Made by a program: the position numbers and the translations under genes. A model generated the notes under the pieces. That model ran no database searches, had not been told where the DNA came from, and worked only from the letters and a program-made list of their open reading frames with translations. A DNA stretch of 64,000 nt, taken from Symbiodinium kawagutii. Taxonomy: Eukaryota > Sar > Dinophyceae > Suessiales > Symbiodiniaceae. This document shows positions 33,717-46,103 of the stretch, in pieces. How positions within the stretch are numbered: the first letter of the stretch is position 1; each line of letters begins with the position of its first letter. The stretch is from positions 416,546-480,545 of the forward strand of contig VSDK01027860.1 in assembly GCA_009767595.1 (NCBI GenBank), given 5' to 3'.

Positions 33717-34569
33717 CTGAAAGTTTCAGGTTTCCCCAAAAGGCCCTGGCTGGGACAGAGCACGTTTTCATGGCATAGGGCGAGCTTCTAGATGTCAAAC
33801 GTGCGTGTGCCATACAGCCATGAAGGCAGGTGCTGTTGGAGGCAAGTTCAGCCCGGACATCATGTCACATCAGGCTGCATCGCTTAACTTATAGTATCGT
33901 ATCCTGTCCTTTGGCCCCGGGGATGTACCCGGAGAAAGGTAGCTATGTAATTCGTAGTTGGGGACTCTGCACCCGTGACAGAACATGGATATTTCAGATT
34001 TTTCTCAGACGTGCTTTCCAAATGATTCTTGGTTACATAAATCGATGTACCGAAAAGTAATACGCATGCATACTGGATCTTATGGAAGATCAATGACGAT
34101 CATGTAAGTAATAGCATCAAGGGGTGCATGTGCTTGTGTTAGGTAGCATCATCAACCACGTATAATCACCAGCGACATCCTGCACCAATCAAAAATTTAT
34201 TGCTGGCACAGCTCACCACAGGTCCTGCTCATCACAGGTCTGGCAAATCGGTGTTCAGCCAAGCGCACCAAAAACCTCCACAGGCGTGGCAAATCGGTGC
34301 TGCCACATGGACATGCCTGCAGTCTTCAAAAGTACTAGTATGGAATTCTCGCAAAAGAAACATCACACAAACAAGAAACGGCGACCAAAACATCAACAAG
34401 AAACAGTAGACGACCAGCATCATTGCCATCGTTTTCATCGCAATCATTACCTGGTCATCTTCATCATGCTCTTTGAATTCCATCACCTCGTCATGATCAT
34501 TGCCGTCATGTCACAATCATAACAAAATCACAGTTGTCATCGATTCTTGTCATCATTCATCGACGGCAT

Positions 34570-34571
34570 CT

Positions 34572-34623
<52 letters not shown>

Positions 34624-34672
34624 AGGTCATGATCATCGTCATCATCATCGCCATCATCACCATCACCATCAA
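34570..34672. repeat. ATC trinucleotide array
   Basis: Pure (ATC)n from about 34570 to 34624, then an imperfect continuation to about 34672. Ile and Met open frames here are artefacts. Confidence 0.93.
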
Positions 34673-36212
34673 CAGCACCAACATCACCTGAACCTTGCGT
34701 AATCCCCCTTCATAGTAGCTGCCGGCGAGCCAGCATCTCAGAAACAAAAAGTTTCAACAGTATGACACTCCAACATGACTATTGTTGTTGGATATTTCTT
34801 ATTCTTCCCTTGCCATCCCGAAGGTTCAGCTGGGCTGAGGGCGAGCAGGTGGTCCACTCAAATGGAACCACACGAAGGTAGAGTTACAAAAAAAGCATTC
34901 GATGATATTTTGAACAAAGATCTAAGGAACAATCAGGTTACCCAAACGACATGGATGCATCACGGACATCTTGATAGTTGGAGATTTTTAGTTCTGCTCA
35001 TTTATGCTCCCAATGCCGAATATCATGGTTGGTCATTCGCCTGAATGCTATGGGTCATTGGCGCATGAAGCCTTTCTGGTCCACAGTTCAGACTTATCGC
35101 CTGCCGGCATGCTGCCAGCGCCAATCTCGTGGCACTCAGCTTGGCAGAAAGCCTGCAGCCACGACCATTGTCATCCGACTTCGATGGGTCACTATCCTGC
35201 CCCATTGATGAACATCCCAACAAGGAACCCAGACAGATACCTTCAGAAGTTCACCTATACATTTCGGAGCATTGTAACCCAGGCCCAGCTGATCTCAACC
35301 CTGGGCCTCCTCAGCAACCCAGGTCTCGCGAAAGGAACGACCCCGCCATGGCACGCTTTGGATGATACTTTTGATGGGGCCTTAATCCGTGCAATGTGTT
35401 TTTGCCACGGCTAATTGCTTTGCCAAATGCCATGGCGATTTCATTCAGGTAATTCATACAGTCTTAAGAGATGAAAAGAATGAAATGAATAAATTGAGAT
35501 GAAATGAATGATATGAATGAAATGATTTCATGAACATGAATTAACAGCCACTTGTCCTGAAGAGAGAATGAACTACCTGCCGCAAGCTCGAGCATGGCTG
35601 CAGTTCTCAATGAGATTGGCTGTCTGACGCACCCGTGACCCTTTTCTGGACCGAAAATTGAGACCATCAAAAAACATGAATCTCTCACCAAATCTCACAA
35701 ATGGATCAGATCAAAAATGTGCACTAGAAAACCTATTGGTTGCAAATGACTGTTACACAATGCAATGCAAATGTCTTTCGGTGGAGATTCGCCAGGCGAA
35801 AAAAATTACCTGAAGAATAGAACTCTTGAGGTGCTCATGATCCATGACCTAGTCATCCACCATTCCCTGTACCCTGGGCTTACACCACAATCACAACAAT
35901 GGCTGATCCTCGTGGGCCAATCCAGATCCGCGGGGTTCACCATAAAAATCAGCAAGCCACTGCTTTCTGGAACCTCAAGTGTATAGAATCCAATCGGGGA
36001 AAAAAAACAACTGAAAGCCCTGTTGAGACCATCTCTTCGAATTCATGCACGAGATGACCCTCCCCGAACAACGACTTACTCGTCCTATGCATCATGTTAT
36101 ACCTGAAAAACTGTTGATGTCGTTGTGGTGAGTGGCTTCGACAACCACAACGACAAACACGATTGGTCAAATGATTGGAGATGATTAAATCCTCCAGGTC
36201 GGATGGAAACGG

Positions 36213-36464
36213 TTAAACAGTGGCTGAACCTGAACCTTCCAGCTGTCCTACATTTCCATAGCCAGCATCTGTTACCATCAGGGTATCATTGTTGGCCATG
36301 CTTCTTGCCAGCAATGTGTGCCCGGTCGTGGACGAATGGCCAATATTACATATAAATATTGCAAAGTCAAGAGAGAAATCCTCAGTGGCCTCAGATGCAC
36401 AGCAATTTTTTGGGAGCCGCTCTTTGTCTGAAGATGTCTGAAGTCTTTGCTCGATTCTGACCAT
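36213..36464 (-). CDS. Possible terminal exon of an unknown gene
   Basis: A minus frame open for 83 codons ending in TAA at 36213, with segments such as FICNIGHSSTTGHTLL and NNDTLMVTDAGYGNV. Possible acceptors (TTCAG) lie near 36430. With no second copy to compare, it could be a chance open frame. Confidence 0.25.
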   Translation of the reverse strand: MVRIEQRLQTSSDKERLPKNCCASEATEDFSLDFAIFICNIGHSSTTGHTLLARSMANNDTLMVTDAGYGNVGQLEGSGSATV

Positions 36465-37576
36465 GGATGCCCTGATATATCCTTTGTACAGGTGGGTGAA
36501 GGGACGTATCTCTCAGTTTGTAGTTGGCCGGGTTGACGGCTATGAAATTACCATCTGGTCATCCAGCTCCAAAACGTTGCCAAATCGCTCGAACTACTTA
36601 TGAATTCGAAGCGATCATTTCGATGACCTCAGTTTCTCCAGAAGCCAATTTCTTGGGCAAAGCATACCTGTAGATACCTCTATCTCGAATGCTTCAAACT
36701 GCCGAATGCACACACCGCCATACGCAAATCTAGCTGCCAAACAAGGCAAAGGCATCTATACAAAAATAAGACTGTCAAGCAATATGACCGGTATTCACGT
36801 GACCGCTTTCAAAAGTTGGATCAGCAGGCCAGATTGGGCAAGATTTAAGGGCAAGATTTAACAATAGAAGGGGTGATGAGCGCTAAGCAACTTGTCAACC
36901 CACCTAGTGAGCAAAAACAATGAAAATCATATGCTTCATGACCTGAAACAGGTTGCAACACCATCTGTCAACAGTTTGCCTATGCTAGCATAAATGATTG
37001 AAGATTTCTCATGATCTATCACACGGAGTTCCATCCCAGGAACCTCTTCAGTCAGCTGATCAAGAATTGCCCCAGAATCTAGATTCAAAAGGGTCAATTA
37101 GGTACACCCATTGATTTCATCATGCATCTCCCTCACCAGGGCCAAAGGTCAAAGGCATGTTCAGCGCTAGGCTCCACGCATTTAGCTCGAAGCCTTGGAC
37201 CCGCGCAAATCGGCCGCATGACCAACATATGTTGTGGCTGGATGAGAGCGGATGTAGCTTGATCTGAAGTTTGCACCCAAGTTTAGCACATGTTTAAACT
37301 CTGAAACCTCCAGCGGCTTCGGTTCAATAATTGCATGTAGACTGTAGACTTGACATTTCTGGCGTGTCCGGACTTTGATTGCAAGTTCAAAACCTGCGTG
37401 TAATTAAACCCAGTTAAGCTCGAAAATAATAAGAGTATCTTCACAGGCTCAAGCGCTGTTATGTTCTTCCATGTGCTTACTTTATCGGTGCAAATCCGCG
37501 AGTTGTCCTCTGCTCAAAGATCTGTGTGATGGCGGCCTTCCACTGCACACTGAAATCCCTCCCCCATGCAACTCCA

Positions 37577-38890
37577 TCAGCGGTGTCTCTGCAGCCAGGT
37601 CGCGTTTTCCAAAATATCAATAATCGAACTGTGTCCTTTTTGTTTGGCTTCGTCCAGCGCAGTGCGTCCTGAGAGCCGTGACCAACACACGTATCGAGAA
37701 AACCCATGTCAAGGTCAGGACTCCACACAGCTGTGATCACAATTGGTGCAAACTCTCACGCCGCGTGGATCGCAAAATCACAGGAGAGACTCTTGAGGCC
37801 CATCATCTTCCTGGGCCCCAGACCCTTGTCGTTCTTGATGTCCACTGCCGCTTTGGCCGCCAGCAACAGCTGGGCGACCTCCAGGGAGCCGCACTTGACT
37901 GCTGCCAAATGCAGCGGCGTGTCGCCTTGGTGAAGTGCTGACGCATCAAGCGCTGCTGGGATCTTGCTGCGACCAGACTCGTATCCTTGGGGCCCGGACC
38001 TCTCCAGTCCTTCACGTCGACCTTGGCCTTGGCCGCCAAGAGGCAGCGCACCACCTCTGCATGGCCATACAGCGCGGCCTCATGAAGTGGCGTCCAGCCT
38101 CGGCGCAAAGCTGGGCCGAGCTGCGGCGGGAGCTTCCCTAAGAAACACCGAGGCTCCCGGCGCCAGTGATCCGTGGTGTTGGGATCGGAAGCGGCGGCCA
38201 GGAGGACTTCACAAACAGCGACACGGCCATGTAGTGCAGCCCGATGCAATGCTGTGCCACCTCGGCGCCGCGACGGTGACTGAGCCAAGCGGAGCTCGGC
38301 CACGCCGCTGGGGAGCCGGACCAACTATGCGGTCGCAGAGGTGCACCGTGGCCGAGTCCGTGCGGAGGAAGCCGCGCACGGCGGGCAGGTCGCCGTAGTA
38401 GGCCGCGTCAAAAATGGTCCGCCCGCGCTCGGTGTCTCGGAAGCGGTCGCAAGGCTCAGTGGTCTCCCCTTGGGGGAGTTAGTGAAATGAGAAATGAAGC
38501 TGCTGGTGACCAATTACGTTGAGTTGATTGACTTGACACGTTAGACAGATCTGAAGACTGACGGAGACTATACGTGCTACATCCATCGCATCAATAGAAT
38601 TGGAGCCTGTGTCAAGTCTATGATTGTACGTCTGACGCTGTGATGCCGATCCCTTTTACATCGACAGGACCTAGAACAGTGAACTTCAACTGTACAGATT
38701 GACTCCCAAATGAAGCCGCCCACTGACGTCCTGAGTTTCTCTTGACACTTTCCATGGAAGAGTTACGAATCAACCTTTGAAGTGCCGTTGGAGACATGAC
38801 GCGAGCAGTGGCATATTCCAGGGCTTTGACACTCATCCAACCGCTGGACCTCTGAGGGTCCCAGCATAATGCGGCCGCCTCTGCATCTCC
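37577..38890 (-). CDS. Ankyrin-repeat gene with one repeat per exon and tiny introns
   Basis: Six exons fit in phase on the minus strand: 38890-38728 (163 nt), 38468-38322 (147), 38260-38162 (99), 38098-38000 (99), 37925-37824 (102) and 37668-37577 (92, ending TGA). Introns are 259, 61, 63, 74 and 155 nt, all entered in phase 1; the 63-nt one is GC-AG (GCCGGG...GCCGAG), the rest GT-AG. Splicing restores exact 33-34-residue ankyrin spacing: TIFDAAYYGDLPAVRGFL, GGTALHRAALHGRVAVCEVL, TPLHEAALYGHAEVVRCLL, DTPLHLAAVKCGSLEVAQLL, RTALDEAKQKGHSSIIDIL. Unspliced, the frame breaks at the third small intron. Ankyrin repeats bind other proteins; the partner is unknown. The first exon (ALEYATARVMSPTALQRLI) is not ankyrin-like. 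The 5' end is missing and may include 39315-39456. Confidence 0.82.
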
Positions 38891-39281
38891 CTGAGTTGCT
38901 CTGGCTAAACAAATCGCCACGTGCAGTGAGCGAATGTGCATGTTGAGGTGACACTGACCGACAAACACCCGGGTTCCAAATGCCCCAACCATCCCAAAAT
39001 GCATGGTAATTTTTTGAATTCAATCACCAGCTTTGCAAATACCACAGCCGCTTGCGGAAAAAACCGACTGTTGCCAGATGTTGCCAATCCGCGTGGACTT
39101 ATCAGAAATATCTATAGTCGCCGAAAAGAAAACTTGCAACAACACAAGTTTCCTGCTTCAGTGTAACAACACAACCATCCGAGGACGTCCAAGGCAAAGT
39201 GTCACGCAAACTCCAGCCCATCCTCCAGATATCAAGGACATGCTACAGGTCTTGGCCGCCGCCGCATCGTCTTGCGGGTCA

Positions 39282-39351
39282 GCCCGGAAGGCTCGCTGGC
39301 GGTGCGCATCTGTAACGCCCGGAAGGCTCGCTGGCGTTGCGCATCTGCAAC
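39282..39351. repeat. 35-bp tandem duplication
   Basis: Two adjacent 35-bp units starting GCCCGGAAGGCTCGCTGGCG, differing at a few bases. Copy A has one unit at the matching site, so this arose in B. Confidence 0.85.
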
Positions 39352-39456
39352 TCCCATCTGCCTTGTTGCTGCAGGGCCGTTTTCTCGAACTTGACAACGG
39401 TCCAAACATCACGCCAGCTGGGCTCTTTCTCTCCAAACTTGTTGTAGCCAGCACGC
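39315..39456 (-). CDS. Possible Trp-rich exon, upstream part of the ankyrin gene (copy B)
   Basis: The minus strand reads YNKFGEKEPSWRDVW and KTALQQQGRWELQMRN, with an acceptor CCAG-GCGTGC above 39456. It parallels 180-311. Its position 425 bp upstream of the first confirmed ankyrin-gene exon, on the same strand, suggests it belongs to that gene. The donor is not defined and the 35-bp duplication touches its 3' end. Confidence 0.35.
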
Positions 39457-39952
39457 CTGGTAGCAACGGGTGGGGCAAACAGCAGCCTCATCATGCGAAC
39501 CACTATGACCTTAAGGATACCTACGGACTACAGTATTTTGGTTTTACAGGAGCCACTCTTGAAACTTCTTGCATCTCTGACCACACCCATGGATTCCACG
39601 AGTATCATAAATTTGCCTTTGCCTTGGGTGAGTGGTTTACGCAAGCTTGCGCAATGTTTCGATTGAACTTGATGACCAGTTCCCCGCCAAATGCGAAAAC
39701 GAACCTTGGGAGTGTGGCTCACACGGTTAGCTATGCGATAGTTTCGAATTTGAATCCATCAGTTGGCACCCCCTCTTGCCATCTCTTGCCCTCAGGCCTG
39801 GTCTTGCCATTGTCCAAGCTTGCAAATGTGTCTTTCCTCATCACGTCCTGAGATGCTCATGTTGGGCCCCACTCAAGCGACAGTCTGCTCCCATCAAAAA
39901 CTCGAAAAACATCGAAAAACTATGAAATAAAATGATGTTGACGTTGATCCTA

Positions 39953-42900
39953 TCAGTCCTGCGCGCAATGGTAGTCACAAACTATGGGAATGCAGAAATC
40001 GCATTTGCGAGTTGACTCCCACTTCTTGAGCACTGCCTGCCCAAATGGTGTGTTGAGCAATTCGTCGAGCTCGTGATCGATCAACTCCAGCTTGTTGAAC
40101 TTCAGTGCCTCCAAACTTGGCCACTCTGTAAAATCCAAGTGTTTCCTCTGCTGCCAATCCTTCTTTGATGGAAAGAAGTTGTTGATAAATATCTCCTTCT
40201 TCGACCGCCACTGATGCGGAGCTTTCCGGGCCGAGTAGACTCCAAAGCCGAAGTTCGAATCGAACTGCGGGGACATGCTCGCCCACACCTCTCTGGAGGA
40301 GGTTATCTTGCGAAAGCCCTGACTGCAACGACAAACAAGATCTGATCTTGGGAGAAGCCAACTGTTTGAAACAAAAAAGTCTCAGCAAATGTGCAGGGCA
40401 TACTGTGACGGAGCTGTCTGATTCGTGACGAAGTAATATGCTTGAATAGACAGCAAGCAAAGTGACTGCATAAAAACATACAAATCATGAATTATATACG
40501 ATAAATCAACATAGATTTTCACTGCCTCTTCATCCGTGTAGTGGAACAAGACATAATCGTCCTGCTCATTGAACCCTTGCTCCGGGAGCTCTTTCACAGG
40601 ATCGTCGCAATCTCGGACGTCTATGGCGTAAGACCACATCGTGATTTTGTCGCTGTTGGGCAAAGTCACTGTCAAAGTTTCCAAATCCTTGTCATGCTCA
40701 TAGCGCTGGTCCTGCCCCAAAGTGTGGCATTTGTGCCTGGTTTTCAAACAGTAAGGCATATAATGTACACCAGTTGGTATATGTTGGACGATGCCCTGCC
40801 TTGAGCAGCTCACCTTCATAATAGTGTTTGCTCCCGAAATAAGTGGTGACGTCTGGGCCCTCTGCTGTGGTGCCATGGCTCAAAATTGAACCCATTCTTG
40901 CAGCTGCTATGTGCTCTTGTGATGTGTCGCTTCATTCAAACAACGTGTCAAGGCAGACGATTAATAAACCTCGTCCCTGATAAAAGGACCTCCAAATCCC
41001 TCCCAAAAAATCCTAGTTCCGGTCTACAACGCTATCACTGCTCCAATTCTCTCCAATTAACTGTCTCCAGTTGATAATTTACTAACTGTACATGGGAATA
41101 ATTTTGCGTTCGATCCTTCGGGGCGAGTCCCTCTTCAAAAGCCCCAGCTCAGACTGGGAAGGAGGTGCTGATGAATCTGGGGTCCACTTTGCTCCCGTGA
41201 AGCTGTTTGAGGTTCAAGGCTGCACAGCTTGGTTTAGGTCACTGCCCATGTCTTGATTGACCCTCCTGGAAACTAACATGGACCCTACCGCAAGGGTATC
41301 CCAATAAGGAACTGATCTTCCAACCCCCATTGGGGAAGGCCTATGTTAGTTTGCCAGAGGGTAAGAAGTACTGCAGTCCAAGTGAAACGCAGTGACAAAC
41401 TGCCCACACCGCAATTGGTTGAAGCCTTGAAGATGCACCTGTACTGTAAGCCTGAACATGACTGTCATCTTGAACCTGGCTTGCCATTCACTAATTCTAC
41501 CTCTTCAATCCCGTCACGGATTTTTTAAAGTCTCTCCGCTCTTGCATCACGGGTCATCCGTGCGGCATGCCACGGGTGGGGAGCCAATTGTTTTTGCATC
41601 CTGTGGCACGCCTACTACGCTGGGTGAGCCCTTCAACCAGGTTGCCATGAAAAACACATATATACACATTTATCAACACAATAATTTTGAAATTCAGGAG
41701 AGGTCTGCAAACGCCAGAAGGCACTTATCTTCCTACGCCACTCTGATCCCATAGTCCGTCTAAGTCTATGTATTCCAGTGTGATGTCATTGCAGATGCAG
41801 GCACTCAGATCATGCTTCAGGGCATCATCCCAACCTAGTTCTTCCAAATGTGATGCTTCAGCAAAGGTGTCACATTGCAGTTAGCCCAAGGGTGGGTCCC
41901 AAACACCCTTTGAGGCACAAATAAGTTCGGGAACCCCAAATCAAAACGACAAGTGATTGTCACAGCAAAACTATTTTTTTGAACCGCATAATGACGTGAC
42001 ACCTCCATGTTCACTTGGCCTAGCTTGGCACCGACGCCATCCGTGAACCTTCATTGCAGGTGCTGGTTGCTGAACTCAAGCCTCAGATTTCATGCAGCAG
42101 TGATCAACAAATGTTCACACAAATCGGTCGGCTACCAATGCCCAGGATTTGCTTCCAACATGGCTGACCATCAGCACAATGAGACATGCCACCGGTATAT
42201 AAAGAAGAAGTGTTTGGAAAAAATTGTGCTTTCCACAGTCATGATTTCAATCGTTGTGACCAACAAATCTCAAACAAATGGGGGTTTCTCAAAATAGGGG
42301 TACCCTCAAATCATCCTTTAGTAGTCATTTTCAGTAGTAAACCAACCAGTTTTTGGGTCCTCCATTTTAAGAAACCACCAAGTGAGCAATCCACCTACAA
42401 CATCACACAGTTGGGTGAGCTGGTAGCTGAGCTGGACGCATCTGCCTCATTCTCATTTTCGGAATACGAGTAGTCTGAATACTCAGAACCTGCCAGCTTC
42501 CAGCCACCAGCCAGAGTTGCTCCACATGACACTGGGCGACCGAAAGTAAACCTACCCTTCTCTGTTTTGGCAGGGTCAACACGTCAACGAATTAATCCCT
42601 GCTTTGATTGGGTTGACCCTTGATTGAAGGGATGCACAGAGACTGGACTGGAGGCAACCAGCGAGCCTTGGCCTTTCTGCTTCGCCTGCGCAGAGTGGCG
42701 AGCAAAGGAGATGGAACCGCATAGATGATCATCTATGCTTGGTAGGGCTGGTAAGCACTGTTCGGAAGACCCTTGCTAATTAGTCGGTTGCTCTGCTACG
42801 GCTGCAAGTGGCTACTGAGCACTTGTATGGATACAACGGCTGTCGGTTGTAGACAACCTCCGGTACCAAAGAAAAGAAGAGAACGCCTCAGCGTTGCATA

Positions 42901-44016
42901 TGCTGTTTGCACTCGCCCTTCCACCCGCAAACAAGATTGCAACACTATAGTAGCTCACAAATAAGAAACTTCAGCCTTGCCTAACGGCTGGCTCTCGTAC
43001 TACCAACAAACACCTGGTCCTGGGGGGTCCTGGGGCTTCAATTTTTCAACCACAGGGCTATGTAGCCTTATCCTGCGAAGAAGAACCTAACCTATTCACC
43101 GTTTGACGGAATCATTTGGATTACCGTCCCCCCCCAAAAAAAAATAAAAAAGCAATCGTGTTCGCACCCACACCTCCCGGACCGCTCGCGATGTATTCAC
43201 ATCATCCGGCCTTGTCGTTGTCCTCGTTATCCTCTTTGTCATCTTCGTTGTCTTTGACCTGTCAAAAATTCAGCAACACATAGGCCCGCACACACCAGCA
43301 ACTTCATCATTCAAATGAGCATGAAGGAATCAGGTTTGACTTTTTGGGGAGGCAGCACGTTTTTGTTTTTGTTGCCTTCTTCGCTTCTGGATCTCAATTT
43401 AAGGGTTAAAGTTTAAAGGGAAAAGGTGTTTCCCAAACATGCTTGGAGCCCTTTATTCCAAGTAAGAAATTATGCAGAGTCATTCATAAACGGGAATGCC
43501 AAATGAAGGGAGCTTCATATGAGCGGTGCCCCCCAGTATGAATAAAAGGGATATGAAGAGACCCTGAAAGGAAAAGACCCTCGTAAGTAGACATTGACAC
43601 AAATAATGAATGGAAGTGTGAAAAGGATCATAAATTCTGAAAGGCAATACATCATGACCAGAAAGGAAATAGATTGCAATTGATGAAACAATCGTGAGCA
43701 AAATGTCCCCAAAATTGAAAGGATGACATCAATCACCTGGCCGTGGCAAAATGACTTTCTTTTGCTCTCCATCAGTATTGACCAACCTCATTGATCATCA
43801 CAGTAACCATTGAATTAACAGGTTGGATTGGAAGTACCCATCACTATTGACCACCATCACTGCCATCACCATTAACCAACCTATCAACCATTCAACATCT
43901 TACTACTGCGGTAGCCATTTCTTCATTCGGCACTTGCCATGTTGCTCCTGGCGCCAGGCCTCGCCATTGCCGTTCTCTATCTCTGCACATTTTTGCTTGG
44001 CGCTTTGAAGCTTGGC
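39953..44016 (-). CDS. Multi-exon gene with a HYD1/ADP-ribosyltransferase-like C-terminal region (copy B)
   Basis: Exons 44016-43938 (79 nt), 42489-42407 (83), 40859-40795 (65), 40736-40523 (214) and 40318-39953 (366, TGA end) correspond one to one with copy A. Introns use GC (donor GCAAGT at 43937; GCATCG at 40794) and GT donors as in A. Reading across the last intron gives VLFHYTDEEA then EVWASM and NFGFGVYSARKAP, closer to the HYD1 G-x-G-V-Y pattern than copy A, whose equivalent is GGY. The third exon is shorter than in A by 30 nt, made up of the 18-nt in-frame insertion in A and a different acceptor. A 99-bp MITE-like element sits 28 bp beyond the 5' splice site of the 83-nt exon. Overall frame preservation suggests purifying selection on both copies. 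Confidence 0.63.
42281..42379. mobile_element. 99-bp MITE-like element (copy B only)
   Basis: Copy A has the empty site (near 3297). The element starts GGGGTTTCTCAAAATAGGGG and ends CCTCCATTTTAAGAAACCACC-like, giving imperfect terminal inverted repeats around GGTTTCT.AAAAT. It is flanked by AAATG and AAGTG, a 5-bp target duplication with one mismatch. It has no coding capacity. Confidence 0.7.
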
Positions 44017-44137
44017 CTGCCAACCAGTACCATCTGGCAGGTCAAATCCTCATCTCATTCACCAGGGATCGGATCACTGCAGGAAAAGCTGGCTAATCAA
44101 GACAGTCACTAGTTATTCTAGCTGGCAAAATAGCTGG

Positions 44138-44231
44138 TTGTTGGTTATTCTAGCTGGCTGTTGTTGATCATAGCTTACGCGAAGAATAGATAGCAGAAGC
44201 ACAACCAACAACCAGCTAGAATAACCAACAA
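44138..44231. repeat. Foldback repeat, 26-bp arms (copy B)
   Basis: Arms 44138-44163 and 44206-44231 are inverted copies matching at 25 of 26 positions, around GGTTATTCTAGCTGG. The degenerate equivalent in A is 6138-6231. A small loop with GATC separates the arms. Confidence 0.75.
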
Positions 44232-46103
44232 TCAGAATCAACTTGTTATCCAGGGCTTCTCGTTGGCTTAACACGCATACCGACCGCCAACAAAATATGC
44301 AACCACAACCAAGAACTATCAAACATCACATGTCTTTGCTCATGACTTGGATCCTTGTATCACAGTACCTGCCAACTGTCATTGACCCTCTATAAACCAG
44401 GCATCATGCCCTTCCCTAACAAGCCAATGCTTGCACGACCCATTTTTCAGATGGTCGGTTCTCAGATGGTCTGCGACCACCCTTGTGATTGCTGCGTGTT
44501 ATGTTGATCCTGGAGGCGATCCCTAGATGCCCACCCACTATCAGGTTCCCTGCAGTAGCTGGTCAACTGAAAAAACAGCACGAGACTGCGTTGCTCAGCG
44601 TCACTCAAAAACCTAGTGGTGGGTAAGCCAATCACGGAAGAAATATGAAGAAATGCACGGTTTCAGCTCCCTGATTTCCTGCCTAGGGTTCGCTCATCAT
44701 GAAAAATTCCCATCAATCCCACATGGATCACATGGCATTCATTATGATCACCACACCGCGCTGGGCCTCAGCAGTCGCCAGCCTGACCAGGCTGGGAACC
44801 AGGCAATGGTGGTTGACAAAGGCGGCTGATGGTGATGGACAACGATGACGCGCAGTCATGTTGGCTAATTGTGAAAATATCAAGGATATACCGGCTGACA
44901 ATGACTTCTGCTGGCTAATGAGCAATCTAGTTGTAATTAATGATACTGCAGAACGGTGGTTATTGTAGCTTAGAAGCGCGTGGCTTATGGCCACTAATCT
45001 CCACCTTGTATTGATGAACCCTCCCAATCAGTAGATACTGTGAACATATAGCATAAAACATCCTAAAATTGCATTTTGAATATTTCGATGGTTTCCGGCA
45101 AAACGCAACTTGGCAACAAGCACTTCCCAACGGGGAGCCATTGGCTTGGAAGCAACGATTGTCCGGGCACCTGAATGGGTTTAGGCGACCCAACTTTGAA
45201 GCACAAAACTTTGCTGATTTGTTTGGCCAAATCACTCCCCCATGAGGCCCGGTTCTGTATACTAAATATGTTGCCGCATTCACAATGTGAAGGGGAGGCA
45301 TGGAGCACAAGGGATCATTGACCAACAATGCTCAATAACACATTGCATCACCCTGCAGTAGTGGTGAAACTCAACAACAACACCGGCGAGACCATCGACA
45401 ACCACAACTGTGCTCAGCAGTAGTTGGCACTCCCGCAAGGGATGAGAATGCTGCTGATGATCCCAGTTTGCAGGTAGTCCAGCCCTCAAAATCTCGTTGA
45501 ACTTCCCGATCAAATATCCGCCACATAGCCCGCAAGGAGTTGGAAACATGTCCCGTAGCCAACGACCGACCAGATCATACCAACATGGCAGGATGCCAAC
45601 AAGTGCATCGACGCTGATCAGCTGCCCGTCCCAACATCGGTACAAGTGACCATGGTTGTCCCACCAAATGAGTTGCTACCGCCAACAACAGCCATCCGTC
45701 TATCATGTGGGGATACGTGGGGAATGTTCACCGCAGACAAGAACGAGCCATGATTTTTGTGTTGGGGTCCTTTCTTCACAAACTCGTGGGATGCTTGCAC
45801 GATACCACCTTCTTGACAAACCGATGTTGAACCCCTTGGATGTCTGGGTAGCTCGGGTTTGCTTGAATCTGCAGGTTGAGGAAGTTGCCCCCATACCTCA
45901 ACCATCCTCAACCTGGTGCTTGGCAATCCCTTTTGCTCCAACCGCAACAAGTGTTAGCCTCCAGGCTAAGAGCAGAGCTTCAAAAGGAGCTTTCAACAGG
46001 TGCTTCAAAGCACGGGCACGCGCGGCCAAGCTGTGCCGACTTGCTCCAAATCAGTCGGGCAAGTTGGTTAATTCGCAAGGGATCTATACAGTTGGTCGCC
46101 GGG

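Larger units (their letters stand above)
33717..37576. other. Single-copy stretch with weak exon candidates only
   Basis: No partner is visible in this window. Minus-strand readings that look protein-like but lack confirmed ends are about 35080-35150 (CQAECHEIGAGSMPAGDK, AG-G start), 36213-36464, about 36600-36770 (FAYGGVCIRQFEAFEIEV) and about 37120-37200. Apart from the trinucleotide array at 34570-34672, I see no other element. Confidence 0.35.

Noticed and set aside
39033-39851. 272-codon plus-strand frame starting MLQVLAA, reminiscent of ubiquitin-like N-termini of dinoflagellate ankyrin proteins
   Set aside because: The reading is not kept in copy A, and the opposite strand gives a frame conserved in both copies (SWRDVW).
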